A stretch of DNA of 8,258 bases from an uncultured Methylocystaceae bacterium (GCA_945956975.1 CAMFKC010000078.1:1-8258), one strand, 5' to 3'. Shown: positions 1-6,515, counted from the stretch's first letter. A program made the numbers and translations. Notes: generated by a model from the letters alone, not told the origin.

Positions 1-48
1 TCTACACACTGCATATCGTCGGCAGCGTCAGATGTGTATAAGAGACAG
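1..48 (+). other. Illumina Nextera i5 adapter (non-genomic contamination)
   Basis: This is library adapter, not organism DNA. Bases 1-7 (TCTACAC) are the end of the P5 oligo. Bases 8-15 (ACTGCATA) are an 8-base i5 index, which I recall as Nextera index 506. Bases 16-29 (TCGTCGGCAGCGTC) are the read-1 linker, and bases 30-48 (AGATGTGTATAAGAGACAG) are the 19-base Tn5 mosaic end. All parts are in the commercial order with no mismatch that I can see. In frame with the following gene, bases 34-48 translate as MYKRQ from a GTG, a peptide well known as an adapter artefact in protein databases. The contig should be trimmed to start at base 49. Confidence 0.98.
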
Positions 49-537
49 CGGCAAGCCTATCTGCAACGCAAATTCGGCGCGCGCGTCGGCGAAATCTACG
101 GGCGCGTGAAGGAGGCCGGCGCGGCGGCTGGCATACCCTTCGCGTTCGAGGACATCGCGCGCTCGCCCAACACGATGGACGCGCATCGATTGATCCGCTG
201 GGCCGCATCCGCTGGCGAGGGCGTGCAGGACGCGGTGGTCGAGCGCCTGTTCCGCGACTTCTTCATCGATGGCAAGGACATCGGCGACCATGCTGTGTTG
301 ATCGAGGCGGCAAAAGCCTGCGGCATGGATGCAACCATCGTCGCCGATCTGCTCGTCGGCGAGAGCGACCGGGAGAGCGTGCGCGAGGAAATCGCGTCGG
401 CCCAGAACATCGGCGTGACCGGCGTGCCCTTCTTCATTCTGGACGGCAAGTTCGCGCTGCCCGGCGCGCAGCCTCCGGACGTGCTGCGCCGCGCGATCGG
501 CAAGGCGCTGGAAAAATCGGGGGAAGCGCGCGCTTAA
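49..537 (+). CDS. DsbA/FrnE family thioredoxin-fold oxidoreductase, 5'-truncated
   Basis: This is the C-terminal 162 residues of a DsbA-family (PF01323) protein of the FrnE type. These proteins run about 210-220 residues, so roughly 50-60 are missing. The lost part is where the family carries its CPWC-type redox motif, so the active site cannot be checked. What remains is the helical insert (AYLQRKFG at the start, SPNTMDAHRLIRWA in the middle, with the usual N-T-x-x-A-H pattern), then the GVTGVPFFI segment holding the cis-proline loop that packs against the active site, and a short C-terminal helix. FrnE-like proteins are mostly cytoplasmic thiol-disulfide oxidoreductases or isomerases, and no export signal can be judged here. 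The stop TAA (535-537) overlaps the stop of the convergent GT87 gene. The family is fairly certain; the substrate is unknown. A protein starting at the GTG at 34 would be an adapter chimera. Confidence 0.9.
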   Translation, partial: RQAYLQRKFGARVGEIYGRVKEAGAAAGIPFAFEDIARSPNTMDAHRLIRWAASAGEGVQDAVVERLFRDFFIDGKDIGDHAVLIEAAKACGMDATIVADLLVGESDRESVREEIASAQNIGVTGVPFFILDGKFALPGAQPPDVLRRAIGKALEKSGEARA

Positions 538-1760
538 GCGAAGGCCGGCCGAGCGGCGGTTGCGCGCGATTGCTCCGCGGTCATCGCGGCGCGCAGGACG
601 ATGCACCAGAACAAGAGGCCAAGCGCGAGCGGCGCAAGCGGCACGCCGATCGCGAAGGCGATCACGCGAGAGAATGCGGGCAGCGTGAACGCGAGGACGA
701 GGATCGACTTCTCCCAAGGCAGGAAGCCGGTCTTCACGCCCTGCGCCGTCGCCCAGGCGAGCGGGATCGCAAGCAGCGCCAGATCATAGTCGAGAAAATA
801 CGGGCTGGTGAGCGCCGCGGCCGTCCCAACCAAGGCGCCGATGGCTTCGCCCGACAGGGATCGCCGCGCAAGCACGAGCAGGATGGCGATCACGCCCAGC
901 GCGACCACGGCTTGCGCGACATAGGCGATATCTGCGCCGCCGCCGAGCAGGCGCACTGCGCCGAATACGCTCTGCAGTTTTTCGACCGCCATCATCTTGT
1001 CGTCGAGCACGGCCTTGGCGGCGGGCGCTGCCGCCAGAAAGGCCTTCCACGACTCCAGCCCGAAGGCGGCGAGCGACACGAGCCCCAGCGCAGCCGCCGT
1101 GGCCGCAGAAGCAGCGAGAGCCCGCCAGCGGCCGGACGCCAGCAACATGAGCGGCGCGACGACGGCGAGATGCGGCTTGAAGGCCAGAAGGCCGAGCAGC
1201 ATGCCGGCGACGATCGGACGGCGATCGAGGCTGAGCGCGGCGGCGCCGAGAATGGCGGTCGTCAGCAGCGCGTTCTGGCCGTGGCCGACGCTGACGAAGA
1301 CCGCTGGAAAGGCCAGGATCGGCGCGACGCCGACGACGCCCGCGCCGATGCGGCGGACCACGGCCAGATAGGCCCAGCCGGTGACTGCGACCCAGACAAA
1401 GAGCGCCGCGAGATAGGGCAGCGCTGCCAGCGGATAGCAGATCAGCAGGTAGATCGGCGGGTAGAAGAATGGATAGAAGCCGGTTTGCGGACCGAATTCC
1501 TGTTTCTGGACAGCATATTGGCGCGCCATGTCCCAGACTGCGGCGGGCTCCCCCATCAGCGCGAGCTTCGAGGCGGACCAGAAATTTGAAAAATCGGTGC
1601 CGATCGGCTCGCCGCGCGAATCCACCGCGCCGTGGGCGGTGAGAACCAGACCCAGCAGCGCCATCAGGACCACGCCGCCGATGATCCGCGGATACGCGCG
1701 CGCGCGGCTGGCGTCGAGCCAGTCGGCGTCGCGGATGCGGGCGAGAAGAGACGTGCTCAC
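534..1760 (-). CDS. DUF2029/GT87-type polytopic membrane glycosyltransferase
   Basis: The predicted protein has 408 residues and many hydrophobic segments, the first at about residues 27-44. Motifs typical of the DUF2029 (GT87, GT-C fold) family are seen in order: GTDFSNFW at 54-61, directly after the first membrane segment, where GT-C enzymes place their acidic catalytic residue (Asp56 is the candidate); a YPP-x-YLL segment near 99-105; VSVGHGQN ending at 163; FKPHLA at 194-199; and SPYFLDYDLALL at 319-330. By family these enzymes use polyprenyl-phosphate sugars, often mannose, and act on the outer face of the inner membrane. Donor and acceptor here are unknown. The frame is open up to an ATG at 1880, but the GTG at 1760 is preferred because GGAGG lies six bases before it and the extra 40 residues have no family resemblance. 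The gene is convergent with the DsbA-like gene and divergent from the patatin gene. Confidence 0.88.
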   Translation of the reverse strand: MSTSLLARIRDADWLDASRARAYPRIIGGVVLMALLGLVLTAHGAVDSRGEPIGTDFSNFWSASKLALMGEPAAVWDMARQYAVQKQEFGPQTGFYPFFYPPIYLLICYPLAALPYLAALFVWVAVTGWAYLAVVRRIGAGVVGVAPILAFPAVFVSVGHGQNALLTTAILGAAALSLDRRPIVAGMLLGLLAFKPHLAVVAPLMLLASGRWRALAASAATAAALGLVSLAAFGLESWKAFLAAAPAAKAVLDDKMMAVEKLQSVFGAVRLLGGGADIAYVAQAVVALGVIAILLVLARRSLSGEAIGALVGTAAALTSPYFLDYDLALLAIPLAWATAQGVKTGFLPWEKSILVLAFTLPAFSRVIAFAIGVPLAPLALGLLFWCIVLRAAMTAEQSRATAARPAFA

Positions 1761-1766
1761 GGGAAG

Positions 1767-1771
1767 CCTCC
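1767..1771 (-). promoter_or_regulatory. Ribosome binding site deciding the GT87 start
   Basis: On the minus strand GGAGG is followed by six bases and then GTG at 1760-1758. This is the best Shine-Dalgarno match near the 5' end of the gene. It supports the GTG over the upstream in-frame ATG at 1880. Confidence 0.75.
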
Positions 1772-1856
1772 GGAATCGGCCGATTTTCCAGCATCGGTAT
1801 GAATTGCTCGTAAATCGGGCTCGACCCCAGCTGGCGGCGGCCCTAGAAAATCCATG

Positions 1857-1869
1857 TTGCAGTGCACAA
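1857..1869. promoter_or_regulatory. TGCA-containing candidate operator upstream of the patatin gene
   Basis: TTGCAGTGCACAA has TTG/CAA outer arms, two TGCA steps and an inner GTGCAC palindrome. It ends 34 bases before the patatin ATG and would lie at the start point of the possible TCGACC/TAGAAA promoter. From memory it resembles the TGCA-rich sites bound by PhaR, the polyhydroxyalkanoate regulator of alphaproteobacteria, in front of phasin and PHB-cycle genes. A single 13-base match is weak evidence, so regulator and function remain inference. Confidence 0.3.
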
Positions 1870-1903
1870 ATTGATTTCATGAATTGAAACGCGAAGGGTT
1901 TTC

Positions 1904-2869
1904 ATGCGGCTTCTCGACCAGGCGCTGAATGCGCTGACGGGGCGCGCAGACAGCGTCGCCTCCCCTCTTCTCTCGCTGGCCCTGCAGGGCGGCGGTTCCT
2001 ACGGAGCCTTCACCTGGGGCGTGCTCGACCGCCTCCTGGAAGAGCCCGATCTCCGCCTCGACGCCATCAGCGGCGCGAGCGCGGGCGCGGTCAACGCCGT
2101 CTTGATGGCGGCAGGCCTCGCCGAGGGCGGGCCAGCAGGCGCGCGCGCCAAACTCGAAAGCTTCTGGAAGCGGATGAGCGCCTCCTCGGCCTTCCTGCCG
2201 CTGACCGCGATGGCGCCCGGCATGGAGGCGCTGGCGCAGACCTTTTCGCCCTATCAGTTCAACCCGTTCGATCTCAATCCGCTGCGGCGTGTGCTCGAAA
2301 GCGAGGTCGATTTCGCCGCTCTGCGCTCAGCCGAGAGCCCGCGCCTGCTGATCGCGACCACGCGCGTTTCGAACGGAACGCTGCGCATCTTCCGGAACGA
2401 GGAATTGACCGTGGATACGCTGCTGGCTTCCGCCTGCCTGCCGCTCATCCACCGCACCATCGAAATCGACGGCGAGGGCTATTGGGACGGTGGCTATTCG
2501 GCCAATCCGCCGCTCGTGCAACTCGTTCACGAATCCGACGCGCTCGACGTGCTGATCGTGCAGGTGACGCCTGCACGCAGCCGCAGCTTTCCCACCAATC
2601 GCAGCGAGATCGTGAAGCGGCTCGACCAGATTTCCTTCAACGCGACGCTCAACGCAGAGCTGGACGCGTTGCGCCTGGCGGCCAGCCTGCGCGCGACCCC
2701 GAAAATGCGCAACCTGCGCATCGATCTTCTGGCGGCGGAAGACGAAATCGCCGACCTCGCCAGCCGCAGCGCAGCCGATCTCGATTGGCGCTTCTTGACA
2801 AAACTGCGGGACGCCGGCCGCGGCGCGACCGAAAGCTGGCTTGCCGAGCGCGCGCAGGCGGCGGCCTGA
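1904..2869 (+). CDS. Patatin-like phospholipase family protein
   Basis: The 321-residue protein carries all the hallmarks of a patatin-like serine acyl hydrolase: a glycine-rich oxyanion loop GGGSYGAF (29-36), the nucleophile elbow GASAG (57-61, Ser59), and the DGG motif (195-197, Asp195) completing the Ser-Asp dyad. It should cleave acyl esters of phospholipids or related lipids. The real substrate cannot be read from the sequence. No signal peptide or membrane segment is evident, so it is probably cytoplasmic or peripherally membrane-bound. The start ATG at 1904 follows AAGGG (1894-1898) with five bases between. In many Rhizobiales, as I recall, a similar patatin gene sits next to 3-hydroxybutyrate dehydrogenase. 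That partner is absent here; the next gene is glmS, convergent after 24 bases. The family call is secure. Confidence 0.93.
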   Translation: MRLLDQALNALTGRADSVASPLLSLALQGGGSYGAFTWGVLDRLLEEPDLRLDAISGASAGAVNAVLMAAGLAEGGPAGARAKLESFWKRMSASSAFLPLTAMAPGMEALAQTFSPYQFNPFDLNPLRRVLESEVDFAALRSAESPRLLIATTRVSNGTLRIFRNEELTVDTLLASACLPLIHRTIEIDGEGYWDGGYSANPPLVQLVHESDALDVLIVQVTPARSRSFPTNRSEIVKRLDQISFNATLNAELDALRLAASLRATPKMRNLRIDLLAAEDEIADLASRSAADLDWRFLTKLRDAGRGATESWLAERAQAAA

Positions 2870-2893
2870 CGTCCGCGCTCGCCGGCCCGGTGG

Positions 2894-4720
2894 TTATTCG
2901 ACCGTAACGCTCTTGGCGAGATTGCGCGGCTGGTCGACGTCCTTACCCATGAAAACCGCCGCGTGATAGGCGAGCAATTGCACGGGAACGGCGTAGACGA
3001 TCGATGAAAAATCCGGCGACATCGGCTTGAGCAGCGCCGCGCCGGCCAATTCGGTGGCCAGTTCCGCCTTGGCCTCCTCGTCGCCGATCAGAACGATCCG
3101 GCCACCGCGCGCAGCAACTTCCTGCACGTTCGACACCGTCTTCTCGAGCCAGGGATCCTTCGGCGCAATGACGATGACGGGCATCTCTTCGTCGATCAGA
3201 GCGATCGGGCCGTGCTTGAGTTCGCCCGCGGCGTAGCCTTCGGCGTGAATGTAGGAAATTTCCTTGAGCTTCAGCGCCCCTTCGAGCGCGAGCGGGAAAG
3301 AACCGCCGCGACCGAGGTAGAGCGCGCTCTTGGCGTTGGCGAGGCTGTGCGCGATCGTCTCGATGTCGCCTTCCTGCTTCAGGGCGTCGGCGATCAGGCC
3401 GGGCACGGCGATGAGTTCGCTGACGAGGCGGGATTCCTCCTCGGCGCCGAGCGCGCCACGCGCGCGGCCGAGCGCGATCGCCAGGCAGGCGAGCACCGAG
3501 AGCTGGCAGGTGAAAGCCTTGGTGGAGGCGACGCCGATCTCGGGACCTGCGAGCGTGGGAGCCACCAGTTCGCTTTCGCGAGCGATGGTGGAGGTCGGCA
3601 CATTGACGACAGCGAGAATATGCTGGCCCTGAGCCTTGGCGTAACGCAGCGAAGCCAGGGTGTCTGCGGTTTCGCCGGATTGCGAGATCACGATGGCGAG
3701 GCCATCGCCCTGCAGCGGCGCTTCGCGATAGCGGAATTCGGAGGCGACATCGATATCGACCGGCAGACGGGCGAAACGCTCGAACCAGTAGCGCGCGATC
3801 AGGCCAGCGTAATAGGCCGTGCCGCAGGCGGTGATGGTGACTCGGTTGAGCTTTTTCGCATCGAACGGCAGTTCGAACGGCAGCGCCACCTTGCCGCCGG
3901 ACATGTCGAGATAATGCGCCAGCGTGCGGCCGACGACCTCGGGCTGCTCGTGGATTTCCTTCGCCATGAAATGGCGGTGCTCGCCCTTGTCGACGAGAAA
4001 GGCCGAGGCCTGCGTGCGAATGCGCGGACGCTCCACCACCGCGCCCGCCTCGTCGTGGAATTCCGCGCCGTCGCGATGCAGGACGACCCAGTCGCCCTCG
4101 TCCAAATAGGTCACATCCTGCGTGAAGGGCGCGAGAGCCAGCGCGTCGGAGCCGAGATACATCTCGCCTTCGCCCCAGCCGACCGCGAGCGGCGAGCCGC
4201 GCCGGGCGCCGATCAACAGGTCCGTCTCGCCCTCGAACAGGAAGGCGAGCGCAAAGGCGCCGCGCAGCTTCGGCAGCGCGGCCGCGACGGCCTCGACGGC
4301 CGACTTCTTGCCGTTCATTTCTTCGGCGACGAGATGGGCGACCACTTCCGTGTCGGTCTCCGTCTCGAATTTGTGGCCCTTGGCGCGCAGCGAATCGCGC
4401 AGCTCGCGGAAATTCTCGATGATGCCGTTGTGAACGACGGCGACGCGCTCGTTGGCGTGCGGATGCGCGTTGGTCTCGTTGGGCCGCCCGTGCGTCGCCC
4501 AGCGCGTATGGCCGATGCCGCTGTGGCCGCCCAGCGGCTCGCGGGCGAGACGGTCTCCGAGGTTGCGCAGCTTGCCTTCCGCCCTGCGGCGGGTGAGGCG
4601 CCCGTCTTCCAGCGTGGCGACGCCGGCTGAATCGTAGCCGCGGTATTCGAGGCGCTTCAGCGCTTCGACGATATCGCCCGCGACCGGCTCCTTGCCGAGA
4701 ATTCCGACTATTCCGCACAT
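2894..4720 (-). CDS. glmS: Glutamine--fructose-6-phosphate aminotransferase (isomerizing)
   Basis: GlmS makes glucosamine-6-phosphate and glutamate from fructose-6-phosphate and glutamine in the cytoplasm. It is the first committed step to UDP-GlcNAc, peptidoglycan and lipid A. At 608 residues it is full length (E. coli about 609). The N-terminal Ntn glutaminase domain starts MCGIVGILG, with Cys2 becoming the nucleophile after Met removal, and shows RLEYRGYDSAG (23-33), GHTRWATHG (70-78), HNGIIENF (97-104) and TETDTEVV (120-127). Two SIS sugar-isomerase domains follow, with ACGTAYYAG (298-306), SQSGET (346-351), STKAF (399-403), ALEGALKLKEISYIHAE (478-494, with the catalytic-type Glu487), LKHGP (His503) and the C-terminal DQPRNLAKSVTVE with Lys603. 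The Cys2 requirement fixes the start at 4720. The ribosome binding site is poor: GAAG lies ten bases upstream and AGGA sixteen. It lies downstream of glmU on the same strand, with a small opposite-strand gene between them. Confidence 0.98.
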   Translation of the reverse strand: MCGIVGILGKEPVAGDIVEALKRLEYRGYDSAGVATLEDGRLTRRRAEGKLRNLGDRLAREPLGGHSGIGHTRWATHGRPNETNAHPHANERVAVVHNGIIENFRELRDSLRAKGHKFETETDTEVVAHLVAEEMNGKKSAVEAVAAALPKLRGAFALAFLFEGETDLLIGARRGSPLAVGWGEGEMYLGSDALALAPFTQDVTYLDEGDWVVLHRDGAEFHDEAGAVVERPRIRTQASAFLVDKGEHRHFMAKEIHEQPEVVGRTLAHYLDMSGGKVALPFELPFDAKKLNRVTITACGTAYYAGLIARYWFERFARLPVDIDVASEFRYREAPLQGDGLAIVISQSGETADTLASLRYAKAQGQHILAVVNVPTSTIARESELVAPTLAGPEIGVASTKAFTCQLSVLACLAIALGRARGALGAEEESRLVSELIAVPGLIADALKQEGDIETIAHSLANAKSALYLGRGGSFPLALEGALKLKEISYIHAEGYAAGELKHGPIALIDEEMPVIVIAPKDPWLEKTVSNVQEVAARGGRIVLIGDEEAKAELATELAGAALLKPMSPDFSSIVYAVPVQLLAYHAAVFMGKDVDQPRNLAKSVTVE

Positions 4721-4879
4721 GTCAGCGTCGCTTCTTTCCTGTCGTCGGCTTCACAGCTAAAAGGTCAACAGCGCTGACGCAAGGGTTTATGCTGGCGCGC
4801 AGCAAAGGTTTGGCCGGCAACGTAAACGTCGCCACGGCTGCCATTATTTCGGCCAAGGTATGTGGCCAAAGCATTGAAA

Positions 4880-4900
4880 GCGCGGGAATCGGCCCCGCGC
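4880..4900 (+). other. GC-rich hairpin in the leader of the small secreted gene
   Basis: GCGCGGG (4880-4886) and CCCGCGC (4894-4900) are perfect complements around a seven-base loop (AATCGGC). The stem ends nine bases before the GGAG ribosome binding site at 4910-4913. No run of T follows, so it does not look like an intrinsic terminator for transcription on the plus strand. It could be a leader structure for the small gene or a chance product of high GC content. Confidence 0.4.
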
Positions 4901-4909
4901 ATGTTCCCC

Positions 4910-4913
4910 GGAG
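4910..4913 (+). promoter_or_regulatory. Ribosome binding site of the small secreted gene
   Basis: GGAG is followed by six bases (CCAATC) and the ATG at 4920. This spacing selects 4920 over the ATG at 4901, which is in another frame and opens a product with no signal peptide. Confidence 0.7.
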
Positions 4914-4919
4914 CCAATC

Positions 4920-5165
4920 ATGAAGCTTTCGCGCAGCCTGGTCATTCTCGCCTTCACGATCCTCACGGCGAGCGGAGCTGCGCAGGCGCAAGACCGCAAG
5001 AAGCCCTCGTGCCAGAGCATCTTCAATATCTGCATGAAGCGCGCGGGGTCGGGCCATGCGGCGATCTGCCAGGACATGTTCGCCACCGCCAAGGCGAACG
5101 CCGAATGGCAGGAAACGGTCGACGAGAAGGGCGTGCGCCGGCCGCCGGTGCCCTGCACGCCCTGA
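4920..5165 (+). CDS. Small secreted four-cysteine protein of unknown function
   Basis: I do not recognise a named family. The 81-residue product begins with a classic Sec signal: Lys2 and Arg5, a hydrophobic core at about 7-18, and an AQA cleavage motif (21-23). Cleavage would leave a mature protein of about 58 residues beginning QDRKK. The mature part has four cysteines (31, 38, 50, 79), enough for two disulfides in the periplasm, in a pattern C-x6-C-x11-C-x28-C, and ends RRPPVPCTP. The signs that it is a real gene are the GGAG at 4910-4913 with six bases to the ATG, the clean signal peptide, the even cysteine number, and a stop that ends three bases before the glmU stop. It lies convergent to glmU and divergent from glmS, so any glmU-glmS read-through transcript would be antisense to it. 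Residues such as the CMKRAGSGHAAIC stretch recall small Rhizobiales hypothetical proteins, but that is from memory. Confidence 0.8.
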   Translation: MKLSRSLVILAFTILTASGAAQAQDRKKPSCQSIFNICMKRAGSGHAAICQDMFATAKANAEWQETVDEKGVRRPPVPCTP

Positions 5166-5168
5166 CCT

Positions 5169-6515
5169 TCAGGCCTTTTTCTTCGACGCCCGGAATTCGG
5201 CGGCCCAGCCGGCCTTCTGCACTTGCCGGCCGCGGCCGATCGCCAGCGCATCGGCCGCGACATCGTCGGTGATCACGGAGCCCGAGCCGATGTAGGCTCC
5301 GGCGCCGATCGTCACAGGCGCGACGAGCGACGAGTTGGTGCCGATGAAGGCCCCCTCGCCGATCTCGGTGCGGTATTTGCCGAATCCGTCGTAGTTGCAG
5401 GTTATGACGCCCGCGCCGACGTTCGTGCGGGCGCCGATCGACGCGTCGCCGATATAGGCGAGATGGTTGACCTTCGCGCCCATGCCGACGGTCGAGGCCT
5501 TGATCTCCACGAAATTGCCGATGTGGGCGTCGGCCTCCAGCTTCGCGCCGGGCCGCAGCCGCGCGAACGGACCGATTGTCGCGCCACCGTCGACCCGCGC
5601 GCCGTCCAGATGCGAGAAGGCGCGGATCACGACGCCGTCGGCGACCTCGACGCCAGGGCCGAACACCACGTTGGGCTCGACTGTCACATCGCGGCCAAGC
5701 TTGGTGTCGGCGCTGAAATGTACGGTTTCGGGCGCGATTAATGTGGCCCCGGCCCGCATGGCGGAATCGCGCAGGCGGTGCTGCGCCACGGCCTCGGCGG
5801 CGGCAAGTTGAACGCGGTCGTTGACGCCTTGCACCTCGTCTTCGGGCGCGGTGCGGTGCAACGCTTTCAAGCCCATCGCGCGAGCGCCGGCGACAGCGTC
5901 CGTCAGGTAATATTCCTTTTGCGCGTTGTCATTGCCGATCGCGTCCAGCAGCGCGAGCGCATGGGCGCCGGCGAGCGCCATCAGGCCAGCATTGCAAAGC
6001 CGGGTCGCCCTTTCGGCTTCCGTCGCGTCCTTGTGTTCGCGGATCGCCGTCAGCGCGCCATCCGGCGCGAGAAGCAGCCGGCCGTAGCCCTGCGGATCCG
6101 CCGCGTGGAAGCCGAGCGCCGCGACGGCCGCTCCATCCGCCAGCGCCGCGCGCAGGCTGGCGAAGGTTTCGGGCCGGATCAGCGGCGTGTCCGCGAAGGC
6201 GATCAGCACGTCGTCGAACCCCTGTTCCAGCGCCTTGCGGGCGGCCAGAACGGCGTGCGCAGTGCCGAGACGCTCGGTCTGCTCGTAAACATCGACGTCG
6301 GGCGCAAGCTTCCGCGCCACGCCGGCCACATCGTCTCGGCCCGGACCGACGACCAGCGCGATCCGCTCGGCGCCAGCGGCCTGCACGGCGGCGACGACAT
6401 GGGCGACCATGCTGCGGCCTGCGACCTCATGCAGCACCTTGGGCTTGGCGGACCGCATCCGCGTCCCCTCGCCCGCAGCGAGGACGACGGCAAGGCAGCG
6501 GCGGGCAGACAGCAT
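5169..6515 (-). CDS. glmU: Bifunctional GlcNAc-1-P uridyltransferase / GlcN-1-P acetyltransferase
   Basis: GlmU acetylates glucosamine-1-phosphate with acetyl-CoA and then couples the product to UTP, giving UDP-GlcNAc in the cytoplasm. The 448 residues match the family size (E. coli 456). The N-terminal pyrophosphorylase domain shows LAAGEGTRM (12-20) with PKVLH (25-29), QTERLGTAHA (79-88), ADTPLI (108-113, metal-binding Asp109), YGR (144-146), EHKDAT (160-165), NAGLM (175-179), EYYLTD (201-206) and GVND (230-233). The C-terminal left-handed beta-helix (about 255-430) shows repeated hexapeptides, RPGA (321-324), KVNHLAYIGD with the expected acetyltransferase base His351, and GAGVITCNYDG (367-377). 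The frame is open up to 6782, but the ATG at 6515 has GGAGA five bases before it and gives the normal family N-terminus. One small oddity is Ala108 where many homologues have Gly. The stop lies three bases from that of the convergent small gene. Confidence 0.97.
   Translation of the reverse strand: MLSARRCLAVVLAAGEGTRMRSAKPKVLHEVAGRSMVAHVVAAVQAAGAERIALVVGPGRDDVAGVARKLAPDVDVYEQTERLGTAHAVLAARKALEQGFDDVLIAFADTPLIRPETFASLRAALADGAAVAALGFHAADPQGYGRLLLAPDGALTAIREHKDATEAERATRLCNAGLMALAGAHALALLDAIGNDNAQKEYYLTDAVAGARAMGLKALHRTAPEDEVQGVNDRVQLAAAEAVAQHRLRDSAMRAGATLIAPETVHFSADTKLGRDVTVEPNVVFGPGVEVADGVVIRAFSHLDGARVDGGATIGPFARLRPGAKLEADAHIGNFVEIKASTVGMGAKVNHLAYIGDASIGARTNVGAGVITCNYDGFGKYRTEIGEGAFIGTNSSLVAPVTIGAGAYIGSGSVITDDVAADALAIGRGRQVQKAGWAAEFRASKKKA

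Larger units (their letters stand above)
1761..1903. promoter_or_regulatory. Divergent intergenic region between the GT87 and patatin genes
   Basis: These 143 bases must hold the start signals for both divergent genes. The half nearer the patatin gene (about 1844-1900) is AT-richer than the flanking genes. A possible patatin promoter is TCGACC (1821-1826), a 17-base spacer, then TAGAAA (1844-1849). It would start transcription near 1857, at the TGCA element described separately. The match is moderate at best and rests on no more than base matching. On the minus strand I found no convincing -35/-10 pair for the GT87 gene. Confidence 0.35.
4721..4919. promoter_or_regulatory. Divergent intergenic region between glmS and the small secreted gene
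   Basis: These 199 bases separate the starts of two divergent genes. They hold an 8-base palindrome CAGCGCTG (4769-4776) inside GTCA/TGAC arms (4764-4778), a GTCAGCG copy next to the glmS start (4721-4727) complementary to 4772-4778, the ACGT-AA-ACGT pair at 4820-4829, a GGCCA/TGGCC inverted repeat (about 4851-4867) and a seven-pair hairpin (4880-4900). TTGACC on the minus strand (4768-4763) looks like a -35 box but has no acceptable -10 at 17 bases. I cannot assign either promoter. Confidence 0.4.

Noticed and set aside
2..208. Minus-strand open frames running into the first 48 bases
   Set aside because: Their last residues (SYTHLTLPT and LSLIHI types) are translations of the Nextera adapter, and the remainder is antisense to the DsbA-like gene.
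570..1589. Long open frame on the plus strand opposite the GT87 gene
   Set aside because: It is highly charged and low in complexity (many R, E, Q, D and G residues) with no recognisable domain. The minus-strand frame has membrane segments and GT87 motifs.
2870..2893. Intrinsic terminator between the patatin gene and glmS
   Set aside because: Only a very short CCGG/CCGG pairing is present in the 24-base gap, with no usable loop and no T-run on either strand.
3212..4630. Long open frame on the plus strand opposite glmS
   Set aside because: It is rich in Arg, Glu, Gly and Ala with no motifs or ribosome binding site, as expected from the opposite strand of a GC-rich conserved gene. The GlmS frame has every family motif.
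4740..4768. TTGACC on the minus strand as a glmS -35 box
   Set aside because: The hexamer at the proper distance (ACGACA) matches the -10 consensus at only one position.
4721..4919. A glmS ribozyme/riboswitch in the glmS leader
   Set aside because: That ribozyme is known mainly from Firmicutes and relatives, and I see nothing in this region resembling its conserved core. A covariance-model search would settle it.
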